This document shows, in pieces, positions 8,942-16,804 of a stretch of DNA of 55,062 bases; within the stretch, counting starts at the first letter, position 1; each line of letters begins with the position of its first letter. This DNA is from Pseudomonadota bacterium. Its GTDB lineage: Bacteria > Pseudomonadota > Gammaproteobacteria > Burkholderiales > Rhodocyclaceae. Made by a program: the position numbers and the translations under genes. The DNA is taken from contig CAUJIV010000018.1 in assembly GCA_963205435.1 (NCBI GenBank), forward strand, positions 1 to 55,062, read 5' to 3'. The notes under the pieces are model-generated. The model was given only the letters and a program-made list of their open reading frames with translations. It was not told where the DNA came from and made no database searches.

Positions 8942-9979
8942 ATGATATATACATGGCAGAAAGATATCTGGAAGCGAGTGATCGATCAAATCGATCGACT
9001 GCCTCATGCCCTGCTTCTGTCTGGCCCGGCAGGGGGCGGGAAAAGGGATTTCGCCTATTCCCTGGCCGCAAGACTTTTATGTGAAACGGCGAGCGGTCAT
9101 GCCGAAGCTTGTGGAAGTTGCCCGTCCTGCACCTGGTTTTTTGCCGGAAATCACCCTGATTTCAGGATGATAGAGCCAGGAGACGGTGAATCTCCAGCCG
9201 AGGAGGAGGGGACGGAAGAGGCTGCTTCCTCGCAAAAAAGAAAAACCGATCAAATTCGCATCGGACAGATACGCGAGCTCGACAGTTTTTTCGGAGTTGG
9301 CACCCATCGCCAAGGCTATCGGATCATCCTGCTGAATCCAGCGGAAAACATGAATCAGGCAACGGCCAATGCACTTCTTAAAACACTTGAAGAACCTCCT
9401 CCATCCACTTTGTTTTTGCTTGTAACAAATAGAAAAAGAAAAATCCTGCCTACTTTGCTCAGCCGCTGTCAGATCATCGATTTTCCCAAGCCTGAGCTTG
9501 CGCTTGCCTTGTCCTGGCTGAAGGAAGCCAGAGTACAGCAGGCAGATGCCATGCTGGCGCATGCTTCAGGCATGCCGCTCGAAGCGGCAAAAGCCGCCCA
9601 TCACAACGAGTATTTCGTTGAATTTCATAAAGATATTCAGAAAATCGAGCAGCTGGGAGCGGTCACGATCTCGGCTCGCTGGGATGCCTGGCTGAAAGAG
9701 GGGGGGGCGGTAGTGCTGGATCGCGAAACCCTTGTCGTCTGGCTGCAAAAGTGGGTCTTCGATCTAATATTCATGAAATCCTGCGGGATGACGTTATTCC
9801 ATGCTGGCAAAGCAAAGGAAATCGGCGCCATGTCGGAGCGCAGCCACTTGACGGCCCTGCTGGATTGCTACAATGACCTGCTCAAGATCAGGGCGGTCGC
9901 CCGGCATCCGCTCAATTCGCGCCTGTTCATCGAAGACATGCTGTTTCGTTACGCGCGCACAGCACTGACCATGAGATAG
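8942..9979 (+). CDS. holB: DNA polymerase III delta-prime subunit
   Basis: 345 residues from the ATG at 8942 (MIYTWQKDIW); a TTG at 8933 would overlap tmk. This clamp-loader subunit has an AAA+ fold. Visible are GPAGGGKRD in the Walker A position, a four-Cys zinc site (C-x9-C-x2-C-x2-C around residues 47-63), NALLKTLEEPP and the SRC motif in LLSRCQ. An acidic/lysine insert (EEEGTEEAASSQKRK) separates the zinc region from the core. GC content is lower than in neighbouring genes. Confidence 0.93.
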   Translation: MIYTWQKDIWKRVIDQIDRLPHALLLSGPAGGGKRDFAYSLAARLLCETASGHAEACGSCPSCTWFFAGNHPDFRMIEPGDGESPAEEEGTEEAASSQKRKTDQIRIGQIRELDSFFGVGTHRQGYRIILLNPAENMNQATANALLKTLEEPPPSTLFLLVTNRKRKILPTLLSRCQIIDFPKPELALALSWLKEARVQQADAMLAHASGMPLEAAKAAHHNEYFVEFHKDIQKIEQLGAVTISARWDAWLKEGGAVVLDRETLVVWLQKWVFDLIFMKSCGMTLFHAGKAKEIGAMSERSHLTALLDCYNDLLKIRAVARHPLNSRLFIEDMLFRYARTALTMR

Positions 9980-9983
9980 GATC

Positions 9984-10358
9984 ATGTCCGAGTCCGCAAA
10001 ACCGCAGGCAGCAGCAGCCGTCGCCCGGCCCAGCGTCCTTTCCTTGAATATCAACTCAAGATCGGCGCTCTATGCCGCCTACATGCCGTATCTGAAGCGT
10101 GGCGGAATTTTCGTGCCGACCACCAAGCCCTATGGCATCGGCGACGAAGTCTTCATCCTGCTCTCCCTGATGGATGAGCCTGGAAAGTTGCCCATCGCGG
10201 GCACGGTGGTCTGGGTCACGCCAGGCGAGGCCCAAGGCAACAAGAGCCAGGGAATCGGCATACAATTCAGCAAGGACGAGTCGGGCCAGACGGCAAAGCA
10301 GAAAATCGAGAATCTCCTTGCCGGTTATCCCACCACTCGGCAAACCCATACGATCTGA
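9984..10358 (+). CDS. pilZ: Type IV pilus PilZ protein
   Basis: 124 residues with a single PilZ domain. VLSLNINSRSALYAAYMPYL and RGGIFVPTTKPYGIGDEVF match the PilZ of type IV pilus assembly. As in that subgroup, the RxxxR...(D/N)xSxxG c-di-GMP-binding motif is missing, so it is expected to act through partner proteins (PilB, FimX type) rather than by binding c-di-GMP. The window also carries pilU, so twitching motility or natural uptake is plausible. It begins 4 bases after holB. Confidence 0.92.
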   Translation: MSESAKPQAAAAVARPSVLSLNINSRSALYAAYMPYLKRGGIFVPTTKPYGIGDEVFILLSLMDEPGKLPIAGTVVWVTPGEAQGNKSQGIGIQFSKDESGQTAKQKIENLLAGYPTTRQTHTI

Positions 10359-10370
10359 TTACTCTCCTTG

Positions 10371-11141
10371 ATGCTGGTTGATTCCCACTGCCACCTCGAT
10401 TTTCCAGGGTTGGCGGAAAACATCGATCAAGTCATTGAATCGATGGAAGAGGCCGGAGTTGGCCTGGCTGTTTGCATCGGTGTCAGCCTGGAGCGAATGC
10501 CGGCCTTGATGTCTCTGGTCGAAGATCGTGGAAACCTCTTTGCCACAGTCGGCGTCCATCCTGAGCAGAAAGATTGCCTCGAGCCGGACGAGGAAACCCT
10601 GCTCCGACTGGCCAGCCACCCGAAAGTGATTGGCATCGGCGAAACCGGCCTTGATTATCATTGGCACCCAGAGCAGCCGGAGTGGCAGCGGGAAAGGTTC
10701 CGTACCCACATCCGGGCGGCAAAAAGATCCGCCAAGCCACTCGTCATACACATGCGGAATGCCTCCGAGGACACCTTGCGCATCATGGAAGAAGAGGGCG
10801 CCGGAGAAGCGGGAGGTGTCATGCACTGTTTCACGGAGAGCCTCGACACGGCGCGCAAGGCTCTCGACCTCGGCTTCCACATTTCCTTTTCCGGCATCGT
10901 GACCTTCAGGAACGCGCGTGAAATCAAGGAAGTGGCAAAGGCGATGCCGCTCGAGCGCATCCTCGTCGAGACGGATTCGCCTTATCTTGCGCCCGAGCCG
11001 CATCGCGGCAAGCCCAATCAACCCGCCTATGTCCGCCATGTCGCCGAGGAAATCGCCCGTCTCAAGGGAATCGGCCTCGAGGAAGTGGCGCGCGCCACGA
11101 CGGAAAATTTCTGCAGGCTATTCAAGGTAAGCCCGCAATGA
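10371..11141 (+). CDS. TatD family metal-dependent deoxyribonuclease (YcfH type)
   Basis: 256 residues from the ATG at 10371 (MLVDSHCHLDFPGL). The TatD signature HCHLDF gives the first metal ligands; GIGETGLDYH, PLVIHMRNA and LVETDSPYLAPEPHRGKPN give the rest of the two-metal site of a TIM-barrel hydrolase. Relatives have 3'-5' exonuclease activity on DNA. Its position after pilZ in the tmk-holB cluster matches ycfH rather than the tatABCD-linked tatD. The stop overlaps the ankyrin gene start by ATGA. Confidence 0.92.
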   Translation: MLVDSHCHLDFPGLAENIDQVIESMEEAGVGLAVCIGVSLERMPALMSLVEDRGNLFATVGVHPEQKDCLEPDEETLLRLASHPKVIGIGETGLDYHWHPEQPEWQRERFRTHIRAAKRSAKPLVIHMRNASEDTLRIMEEEGAGEAGGVMHCFTESLDTARKALDLGFHISFSGIVTFRNAREIKEVAKAMPLERILVETDSPYLAPEPHRGKPNQPAYVRHVAEEIARLKGIGLEEVARATTENFCRLFKVSPQ

Positions 11142-11803
11142 CGATTTTTTTGCCGACGCTTGCAGGAAGGAAAGCCCGGGCACTCGCGCTCGGCCTATGC
11201 CTCGTTTTCGCGGCAGGTGGCGCCCGGAGCGGAATCTACGAGGACCTGCTGCAGGCCGTCGAGAGCAACGACCTCCAGACGGTATCGTCGATCCTGCAGC
11301 GCGGCATGGACGTCAATACGACCGACAAGGTCGGCAACACGCTGCTCATGCTGGCAGCGCGCGAAGACCATCTGGAACTGGCTCGATTTCTGGCAGGCCA
11401 CCGGGCCAACGTCAGGGCGAGAAACCAGTTCGGCGACACGGCCCTGATGCTGGCAGCGCTGGGCGGCAAGCTGGAGATGACCAGGTTCCTCGTTTTGGCT
11501 GGCGCGGAAATCAACCATCCCGGCTGGAATCCGCTGATCTACGCCGCGTTCGGCGGCCATTCCAAAGTCGTGGACTTTCTCCTGAAGAGCGGCGCCGACG
11601 CCAACGCGCTGGCGCCCAACCAGGCGAGCGCCCTGATGCTGGCGGCGAAGAACGGCCATCTCGAAGTGGTCAGGCTGTTGCTCGGCAAGGGCGCGCGGGC
11701 CGATTACCGTGCGCCGGACGGCGGCAGCGCGCTCAAGTACGCCCTCGAAGGAGGCTACGACAACGTGGCCAAGACGCTCAGGCAGGCTGGAGCCCGCGAC
11801 TGA
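11138..11803 (+). CDS. Exported ankyrin-repeat protein
   Basis: 221 residues. Residues 1-30 form a signal peptide (basic start, hydrophobic LALGLCLVFAAGGA, likely cleavage before GIYEDLL). About five ankyrin repeats follow, with regular G-x-T-x-L-M-L-A-A and V(V/A)xxLLxxGA patterns. Ankyrin proteins mediate protein contacts; no enzyme domain is present, so the partner is unknown. It closes the tmk-holB-pilZ-tatD operon by a four-base overlap and ends 34 bases before the dif site. Similar small exported ankyrin proteins follow tatD in other betaproteobacteria. Confidence 0.85.
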   Translation: MTIFLPTLAGRKARALALGLCLVFAAGGARSGIYEDLLQAVESNDLQTVSSILQRGMDVNTTDKVGNTLLMLAAREDHLELARFLAGHRANVRARNQFGDTALMLAALGGKLEMTRFLVLAGAEINHPGWNPLIYAAFGGHSKVVDFLLKSGADANALAPNQASALMLAAKNGHLEVVRLLLGKGARADYRAPDGGSALKYALEGGYDNVAKTLRQAGARD

Positions 11804-11837
11804 GTGACGGGAAAACGCTCGAAATCATGAGGCCTTG

Positions 11838-11865
11838 ATTACGCATAATGTGTATTATGTTAAAT
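11838..11865 (+). other. dif site: XerC/XerD chromosome dimer resolution site
   Basis: A 28-bp sequence matches the E. coli dif at 24 of 28 positions by direct comparison. The XerC arm reads ATTACGCATAA (11838-11848), the centre TGTGTA (11849-11854) and the XerD arm TTATGTTAAAT (11855-11865); the XerD arm is identical to E. coli and proteobacterial consensus. It lies alone in a 100-base gap between convergent genes, as dif sites usually do. XerCD with FtsK resolve chromosome dimers here at division, so this point should lie in the replication terminus. Confidence 0.92.
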
Positions 11866-11903
11866 AACAAATGAGAGGCTTGAAAGGCCCGAGCTACTGC
11901 GTT

Positions 11904-12329
11904 TCAGTTCATCTCTTCGGGTAGCTTGAACGGCAAGGGAATGACGTCGATGCCCTCTTCGGCCAATTCCTGCGCTTCCCTGGGCGTCGTCTTGCCGCGG
12001 ATGGAACGGGCCTCGGCCTCGCCGTAATGGATGCGGCGCGATTCCTCGGCGAATCTCTCGCCGACATTCTCGGCGCGCAGCACGGCGGTCCTCAGGGCGC
12101 GCAGCACCATATCCGGGCGCCTTCCGGGATCACGAGGCTCTTCGCTTACGCGCTCGGCGCGGCCCTGCGTGCCGATGTTGCAGGGCGTCGGCAGGCGGGT
12201 GATTTCGGAACTGTCGCAAGTCGGGCAACGCACGGTCTGCGCTTCGATCTGCGAAGCGAAACCGCCGTGCGAGGGAAACCAGCCCTCGAAGCGATGCCCT
12301 TCCGGGCAGGAGAGCTCGAGCACGATCAT
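11904..12329 (-). CDS. DUF1178 family protein
   Basis: 141 residues starting MIVLELSCPEGHRFEGWFPS, the standard opening of DUF1178, with a putative zinc ribbon formed by Cys8 and CPTCDSSEITRLPTP. The C-terminal RSIRGKTTPREAQELAEEGI and IPLPF are also family-conserved. Function is unknown. No clear ribosome site precedes the ATG. The gene lies 36 bases downstream of tRNA-Leu on the same strand, so it is probably read from the tRNA promoter at 12,702-12,729. Confidence 0.88.
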   Translation of the reverse strand: MIVLELSCPEGHRFEGWFPSHGGFASQIEAQTVRCPTCDSSEITRLPTPCNIGTQGRAERVSEEPRDPGRRPDMVLRALRTAVLRAENVGERFAEESRRIHYGEAEARSIRGKTTPREAQELAEEGIDVIPLPFKLPEEMN

Positions 12330-12365
12330 GGGAGGTCGGAGATGCGGGCGACGAAAGCTTGCAGT

Positions 12366-12454
12366 TGGTGCCCGGAGCCGGGATCGAACCGGCATGACCG
12401 TTTCCGGTCGAGGGATTTTAAGTCCCTTGCGTCTACCCATTTCGCCATCCGGGC
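12366..12454 (-). tRNA. tRNA-Leu (TAA)
   Basis: Minus-strand cloverleaf beginning GCCCGGATGGCGAAATGGGT with anticodon TAA inside GGGACTTAAAATCCC. It has a long variable arm as expected for leucine, the T-loop GGTTCGATCCCGG, acceptor pairing GCCCGGA/TCCGGGC and an encoded CCA end. Confidence 0.97.
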
Positions 12455-12475
12455 GATCCCATGGCTCGAAAGGTT

Positions 12476-12549
12476 TGGAGGCGGGGGTCGGAATCGAACC
12501 GGCGTAGACGGCTTTGCAGGCCGCTGCATAACCACTTTGCTACCCCGCC
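12476..12549 (-). tRNA. tRNA-Cys (GCA)
   Basis: Minus-strand tRNA beginning GGCGGGGTAGCAAAGTGGTT, anticodon GCA in CCTGCAAAG, T-loop GGTTCGATTCC, acceptor pairing GGCGGGG/CCCCGCC and an encoded CCA. It lies between tRNA-Gly and tRNA-Leu in the same transcript. Confidence 0.97.
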
Positions 12550-12612
12550 GCGGATTTCCGGGCTTGAAGCTAAAAGGGGAAAACGCCGCTGGCCGCGCTT
12601 TCCCCGGGTATC

Positions 12613-12688
12613 TGGAGCGGGAAAGGAGTCTCGAACTCCCGACCTCAACCTTGGCAAGGTTGCGCTCTACCAACTGAGCTATTCCCGC
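12613..12688 (-). tRNA. tRNA-Gly (GCC)
   Basis: Minus-strand tRNA beginning GCGGGAATAGCTCAGTTGGT, anticodon GCC in CCTTGCCAAGG, T-loop GAGTTCGAGACTC, acceptor pairing GCGGGAA/TTCCCGC and an encoded CCA. It is the first tRNA after the promoter. Confidence 0.97.
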
Positions 12689-12701
12689 GGAACAGGCGTG
12701 C

Positions 12702-12729
12702 ATTATAGCGGCGGCGCCTACACTGTCAA
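12702..12729 (-). promoter_or_regulatory. Strong sigma-70 promoter of the tRNA-Gly-Cys-Leu operon
   Basis: On the minus strand a perfect TTGACA (12729-12724) and a perfect TATAAT (12707-12702) are separated by 16 bases. The predicted start near 12695 is about 7 bases before tRNA-Gly. The promoter lies between the pgsA stop and the tRNAs. Confidence 0.9.
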
Positions 12730-12746
12730 GTTGAGGCCGGCCGCGA

Positions 12747-13316
12747 TCAATCGCCTTCCTTCAGGTGCGGCCAGGCCATTTTCAAGTAGTAGGCCATCGA
12801 CCACAGCGTCAGCAGCGTCGCCAGGTAGATCAGCCAGGTGCCGACCCGTTGCGGCTCGAACCAGGGCAGCGGATCGTGATAGAGCAGCATCGGGATCGCC
12901 ACCATCTGGCTGGTGGTCTTCACCTTGCCGACGAAGGAGACGGCGACGCTGCGCGCCGCGCCGATCTTGGCCATCCACTCGCGCAGCGCGGAGATGGTGA
13001 TTTCGCGACCGATGATGATGAAGGCGACGATCGCGTCCACCCTGCCCAACTGCACCAGCATGATCAGCGCGGCGGCGACCATCAGCTTGTCGGCGACCGG
13101 ATCGAGGAAGGCGCCGAAGGCGGAGGACTGCCGCAGCACGCGGGCCAGGTAGCCGTCGAGCCAGTCGGTCAGCGCGGCGATGATGAAGATCAGCGTCGCC
13201 ACCAGGTTCTGCCGGTGGCCTGCCAGCCAATTGTGGTCCAGATAGAAGACGCCGACGAAGAGCGGGATCAGCAGGATGCGGCCCCAGGTCAGCAAGTTGG
13301 GAATGGTGTTCGGCAT
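12747..13316 (-). CDS. pgsA: CDP-diacylglycerol-glycerol-3-phosphate 3-phosphatidyltransferase
   Basis: 189-residue inner-membrane enzyme making phosphatidylglycerol phosphate. It has the CDP-alcohol phosphatidyltransferase signature D-x2-D-G-x2-A-R-x8-G-x3-D-x3-D, seen as DWLDGYLAR followed by AFGAFLDPVAD around residues 50-75. NTIPNLLTWGRILLIP at the N terminus is typical, and four to five hydrophobic helices are visible. It is read just downstream of uvrC. Confidence 0.95.
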   Translation of the reverse strand: MPNTIPNLLTWGRILLIPLFVGVFYLDHNWLAGHRQNLVATLIFIIAALTDWLDGYLARVLRQSSAFGAFLDPVADKLMVAAALIMLVQLGRVDAIVAFIIIGREITISALREWMAKIGAARSVAVSFVGKVKTTSQMVAIPMLLYHDPLPWFEPQRVGTWLIYLATLLTLWSMAYYLKMAWPHLKEGD

Positions 13317-13328
13317 CGGCGTGCGCGC

Positions 13329-15131
13329 TCAATGCAGGTGATTGTAGATCGCTTCGGCCAGCTTGCGGCTGACGCCCTCGACGCGGCACAGATCCTCGAG
13401 CGTCGCCGCGCGCACGCCCTGCAGGCCGCCGAACTGCGCCAGCAGCCGCCGGCGCCGGGCCGGGCCGATGCCGGGCACGTCATCCAGGCTGGAGCGTGTG
13501 CGCGCCCGGGCGCGCTGGGCGCGGTGTCCGGCGATGGCGAAGCGGTGCGCCTCGTCGCGGATCTGCTGCACCAGATGCAGCGCGGGATCGTCTGCGGCCA
13601 GCTGCAGCGGCGCGTCCGTCCCGGGCAGCAGCAGGCTCTCCAGCCCCGGCTTGCGCCCCTCCCCCTTGGCCACGCCGACCGCGGGGATGTCGGCCAGCCC
13701 GGCCTCGGCGAGGATGGCCCGCGCCGCCGCGACCTGCCCCTTGCCGCCGTCGATGAGGATCAGGTCCGGCCGCACGCCCTCCCCCGCCGCGACCTTCTCG
13801 TAGCGCCGCTCGAGCGCCTGGCGCATCGCCGCGTAGTCATCGCCCGGCGTGATACCGCCGATGTTGTAGCGGCGGTACTCCCCCTTCTTCATGGCCCCCT
13901 CGGCACAGACGACGCAGGAAGCGACCGTCGCCTCGCCCAGGGTGTGGCTGATGTCGAAGCACTCGATGCGATGCAGCGGCTCGGCGATGCCGAGGGCTTG
14001 CCGCAGCCGCTCGAGGCGGCCGGCGGCGCTCGCCGAAGTCATTGCCCGCGCATCGAGGGCCAGCCGCGCGTTGTGCTCGGCCATGGCCAGCCAGGCGCGT
14101 TCCTTTTCCCGGCGCGGGCGCTGCAGGGCGACGGCGTGGCCGGCCAGCCCGGCCAGCGCCTGCTCGCTGCCGGCCTGGGGCTCGAGGTTGAGCAGCACCC
14201 GCGGCGGCGCCGGATGGCCGGAGTAATGCTGCTCGAGGAAGGCGGACAAGGCCTCTTCCTCGCTGCTGTCCTGCGCGTTTTGCGGGAAATGGGCCTTGTC
14301 GCCGAGGTGACGGCCGCCGCGCACCATGGCGTGGTTGACGACGATCTGGCCGCGGGCGGCGGCGACGACGACGATGTCGACGTCCTCGTCGCGGGCGCTC
14401 TCGACATACTGCCGGTGCAGCACCTTCTGCAGCGAGCGGATCTGGTCGCGCAGCGCGGCCGCCTTCTCGAAGCGCAGCTGCCCGGCCTCGGCCTGCATGG
14501 CCGCGGTCAGCCGGTCGATGACCTCGCCGTGCCGGCCGCCGAGGAACAGCTCGGCGAGGCGCACGCTGGCGGCGTAGTCCTCGGGCGAGACGAAGCCGAC
14601 GCAGGGCGCGCTGCAGCGGCCGATCTGGTGCAGCAGGCAGGGTCGCGAGCGGTTCTGGAACACCGTATCGTCGCAGGTGCGCAGAAGAAAGATGCGCTGC
14701 AGCAGCTGGATGCTCTCACGCACCGCCTGGGCGTTGGGAAAGGGGCCGAAATAGCGCGCGCCCTTCTCGAAGGGGCCGCGATGGAAGGCGATGCGCGGGC
14801 TGGCGTCGGCCGTCAGCACGATATAGGGGTAGGACTTGTCGTCGCGGAAGAGGATGTTGTACTTGGGCGCCAGGCGCTTGATCAGGTTGTTCTCGAGCAG
14901 CAGCGCCTCGGCCTCGGAGCGCGTCACGGTGACTTCGACGGCGGCGACCTGGGCGACCATCAGGCGGATGCGCGGGCTCAGGTCGGACTTGCGAAAATAG
15001 GAGGCGACGCGCTTCTTCAGCGCCTTGGCCTTGCCGACGTAGAGCACCCGCCCCTCGGCGTCGAGCATGCGATACACCCCGGGCTCCTCGGGCAGCGAGC
15101 GGATCAACGCCTGGCTGTCGAACGCGCTCAT
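13329..15131 (-). CDS. uvrC: UvrABC system protein C
   Basis: 600 residues, the usual length. An N-terminal GIY-YIG nuclease (GVYRMLDAEGRVLYVGKAKAL, about 18-38) makes the 3' incision, a UVR domain sits near 205-240, an RNase H-like nuclease (FDISHTLGEATVASCVV and DLILIDGGKGQV) makes the 5' incision, and C-terminal HhH motifs (DDVPGIGPARRRRLL and VEGVSRKLAEAIY) bind DNA. The start overlaps the stop of the uracil-DNA glycosylase gene upstream (ATGA), which couples two repair genes. Confidence 0.97.
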   Translation of the reverse strand: MSAFDSQALIRSLPEEPGVYRMLDAEGRVLYVGKAKALKKRVASYFRKSDLSPRIRLMVAQVAAVEVTVTRSEAEALLLENNLIKRLAPKYNILFRDDKSYPYIVLTADASPRIAFHRGPFEKGARYFGPFPNAQAVRESIQLLQRIFLLRTCDDTVFQNRSRPCLLHQIGRCSAPCVGFVSPEDYAASVRLAELFLGGRHGEVIDRLTAAMQAEAGQLRFEKAAALRDQIRSLQKVLHRQYVESARDEDVDIVVVAAARGQIVVNHAMVRGGRHLGDKAHFPQNAQDSSEEEALSAFLEQHYSGHPAPPRVLLNLEPQAGSEQALAGLAGHAVALQRPRREKERAWLAMAEHNARLALDARAMTSASAAGRLERLRQALGIAEPLHRIECFDISHTLGEATVASCVVCAEGAMKKGEYRRYNIGGITPGDDYAAMRQALERRYEKVAAGEGVRPDLILIDGGKGQVAAARAILAEAGLADIPAVGVAKGEGRKPGLESLLLPGTDAPLQLAADDPALHLVQQIRDEAHRFAIAGHRAQRARARTRSSLDDVPGIGPARRRRLLAQFGGLQGVRAATLEDLCRVEGVSRKLAEAIYNHLH

Positions 15132-15766
15132 GGCGCGAGATCGGCGCGGATGGCGTCGAAGACGGCGTGGAAGGCCGCCTCGGTGAGGCGCCCGGTCTGC
15201 GTGTTGTAGCGGCTGCAGTGGTAGCTGTCGTGCAGGATGCGGCCGTCCGGCAGCCGGTGGCGCGCGCCATGCGAGAATTTCCATTGGCTGCGCCGCAGCG
15301 TCAGCGCCTGCAGCACGGCCTCGTGCGCCACCAGGCCGAGGGCGAGGATGACTTTGGCCTGAGGCGCCGCCGCCAGTTCGCCGGCGAGGTGGCGGTTGCA
15401 GGTCCGGATCTCTTCCCTTTCCGGCTTGTTCTGCGGCGGCACGCACTTGACGGCATTGGTGATGCGGCAACCGCTCAGCCGCAGCCCGTCATCTGGGGCG
15501 ACGGATTGCGGCCGGCTGGCGAAGCCGTAGCGGTGCAGGGTCGCATACAGCAGCCGGCCGGCATGGTCGCCGGTAAACGGCCGGCCGCTGCGATTGGCGC
15601 CGTGGTAGCCGGGCGCCAGGCCGACGATGAGCAGGCGCGCGCGCGGGTCGCCGAAGGGCGGCACCGGGCGGGCGTGGTAGCCAGGATGCGCGCGGCGGCA
15701 TTCTTCGAGATAGGCCGCCAGCCGCGGACAGAGGCGGCACTCCTCGAGCGGCGCGTCCGGAGCCAC
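15128..15766 (-). CDS. Family 5 uracil-DNA glycosylase (UDGb type)
   Basis: 212 residues. The motif GLAPGYHGANRSGRPFTGD (about 49-67) is the family 5 active-site signature, and the clustered Cys residues (Cys10, Cys13 and later Cys) fit the [4Fe-4S] cluster of this family. It removes uracil and some deaminated purines from DNA. The second motif appears as HDSYHCSRYNTQTGRLT. The gene overlaps uvrC by four bases, so base excision and nucleotide excision functions share a transcript here. Confidence 0.92.
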   Translation of the reverse strand: MAPDAPLEECRLCPRLAAYLEECRRAHPGYHARPVPPFGDPRARLLIVGLAPGYHGANRSGRPFTGDHAGRLLYATLHRYGFASRPQSVAPDDGLRLSGCRITNAVKCVPPQNKPEREEIRTCNRHLAGELAAAPQAKVILALGLVAHEAVLQALTLRRSQWKFSHGARHRLPDGRILHDSYHCSRYNTQTGRLTEAAFHAVFDAIRADLAP

Positions 15767-15769
15767 GCC

Positions 15770-16804
15770 CTAGGTCCCGAGCGCGGCGAGCCGCTCCAGG
15801 GCCTGTCGGTAGCCGGCGTCCTGACGCAGCGTCTCGAAGGCCGGCGCCGGCATGGCCGGCAGCAGCCTTTCCAGGCGGGCGGCGGAAAGCGGATCGCGCC
15901 GCGGCTGCCATTCGCGCAGAAGACGCGCGGCCTCCTCCGGGTTGTTGCAGACCAGCGCCATGTCGCAGCCGGCGGCGAGGGCGGCGTCGGCGCGGCCGCG
16001 GTAGCCGCCTGCCACGCTGGCGCCTTCCATCGACAGGTCGTCGCTGAAGATTGCGCCGTCGAAGCCGAGTTCGCCGCGCAGGACATAGCGCAGCCAGTAG
16101 GCCGAGAAGCCGGCCGGATGGGGATCGAGCGCCTCGTAAATGACGTGCGCCGGCATGACGGCGGCGAGGCCCATCCGCCGGTGCGCGCGATAGGGCGCGA
16201 GGTCGGCGTACAGCTCACGCACCGGTCGTCGATCGACCGGAACCGCGACGTGGGAGTCGGCGGCGACGAAGCCGTGGCCGGGGAAATGCTTGCCGACGCT
16301 GGCCATGCCGGCGCGGCGCAAACCAGCGATGAGGGCGCCGGCGAGCGCCGTCACCGCCACCGGATCGCCGTGGAAGGCGCGGTCGCCGATCACCGTGCTG
16401 GCGCCGTAGTCGAGATCGAGCACCGGCGTGAAGCTGAGATCGATGCCGCAGGCGCGCAACTCGGCGGCCAGCACCTGCCCGGCGGCTTCGGCGGCGGCCA
16501 GCCCGCGCGACGGCTTGGCGTCCCACAGCGCGCCCAGCGCGCGCATCGGCGGCAGGGCGCTGAAGCCCTCGCGAAAGCGCTGCACGCGGCCGCCCTCGTG
16601 ATCGACGGCGATCAGCAGCGGCGGCTGGCGCAGGGCACGGATCTCAGCGGTCAGTTGGCGCAGCTGGCCGGACGACTCGAAGTTGCGCGTGAACAGGATG
16701 ACGCCGCCGACCAGCGGATGCAGCAGCGCCTGGCGCTCCGCGGCGTCCAGGCGCGGACCGGCCAGGTCGAGCATCAGCGGCCCGAGCGGCAGCGTCGCGC
16801 TCAT
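15770..16804 (-). CDS. nagZ: Beta-N-acetylhexosaminidase NagZ
   Basis: 344-residue cytoplasmic glycoside hydrolase family 3 enzyme that removes GlcNAc from anhydro-muropeptides in murein recycling. The signature KHFPGHGFVAADSHV supplies the histidine acid/base of NagZ; VDHEGGRVQRF and the nucleophile Asp in IFSDDLSMEGA are also present. The start at 16804 ([16 protein letters not shown]) overlaps the acpS stop by ATGA; a longer frame would add an arginine-rich shadow of acpS. Confidence 0.95.
   Translation of the reverse strand: MSATLPLGPLMLDLAGPRLDAAERQALLHPLVGGVILFTRNFESSGQLRQLTAEIRALRQPPLLIAVDHEGGRVQRFREGFSALPPMRALGALWDAKPSRGLAAAEAAGQVLAAELRACGIDLSFTPVLDLDYGASTVIGDRAFHGDPVAVTALAGALIAGLRRAGMASVGKHFPGHGFVAADSHVAVPVDRRPVRELYADLAPYRAHRRMGLAAVMPAHVIYEALDPHPAGFSAYWLRYVLRGELGFDGAIFSDDLSMEGASVAGGYRGRADAALAAGCDMALVCNNPEEAARLLREWQPRRDPLSAARLERLLPAMPAPAFETLRQDAGYRQALERLAALGT

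Noticed and set aside
12765-15209. Plus-strand open frame of over 800 codons opposite pgsA and uvrC
   Set aside because: The sense strand encodes two unmistakable proteins; the antisense product is His/Asp/Gln-rich and without motifs.
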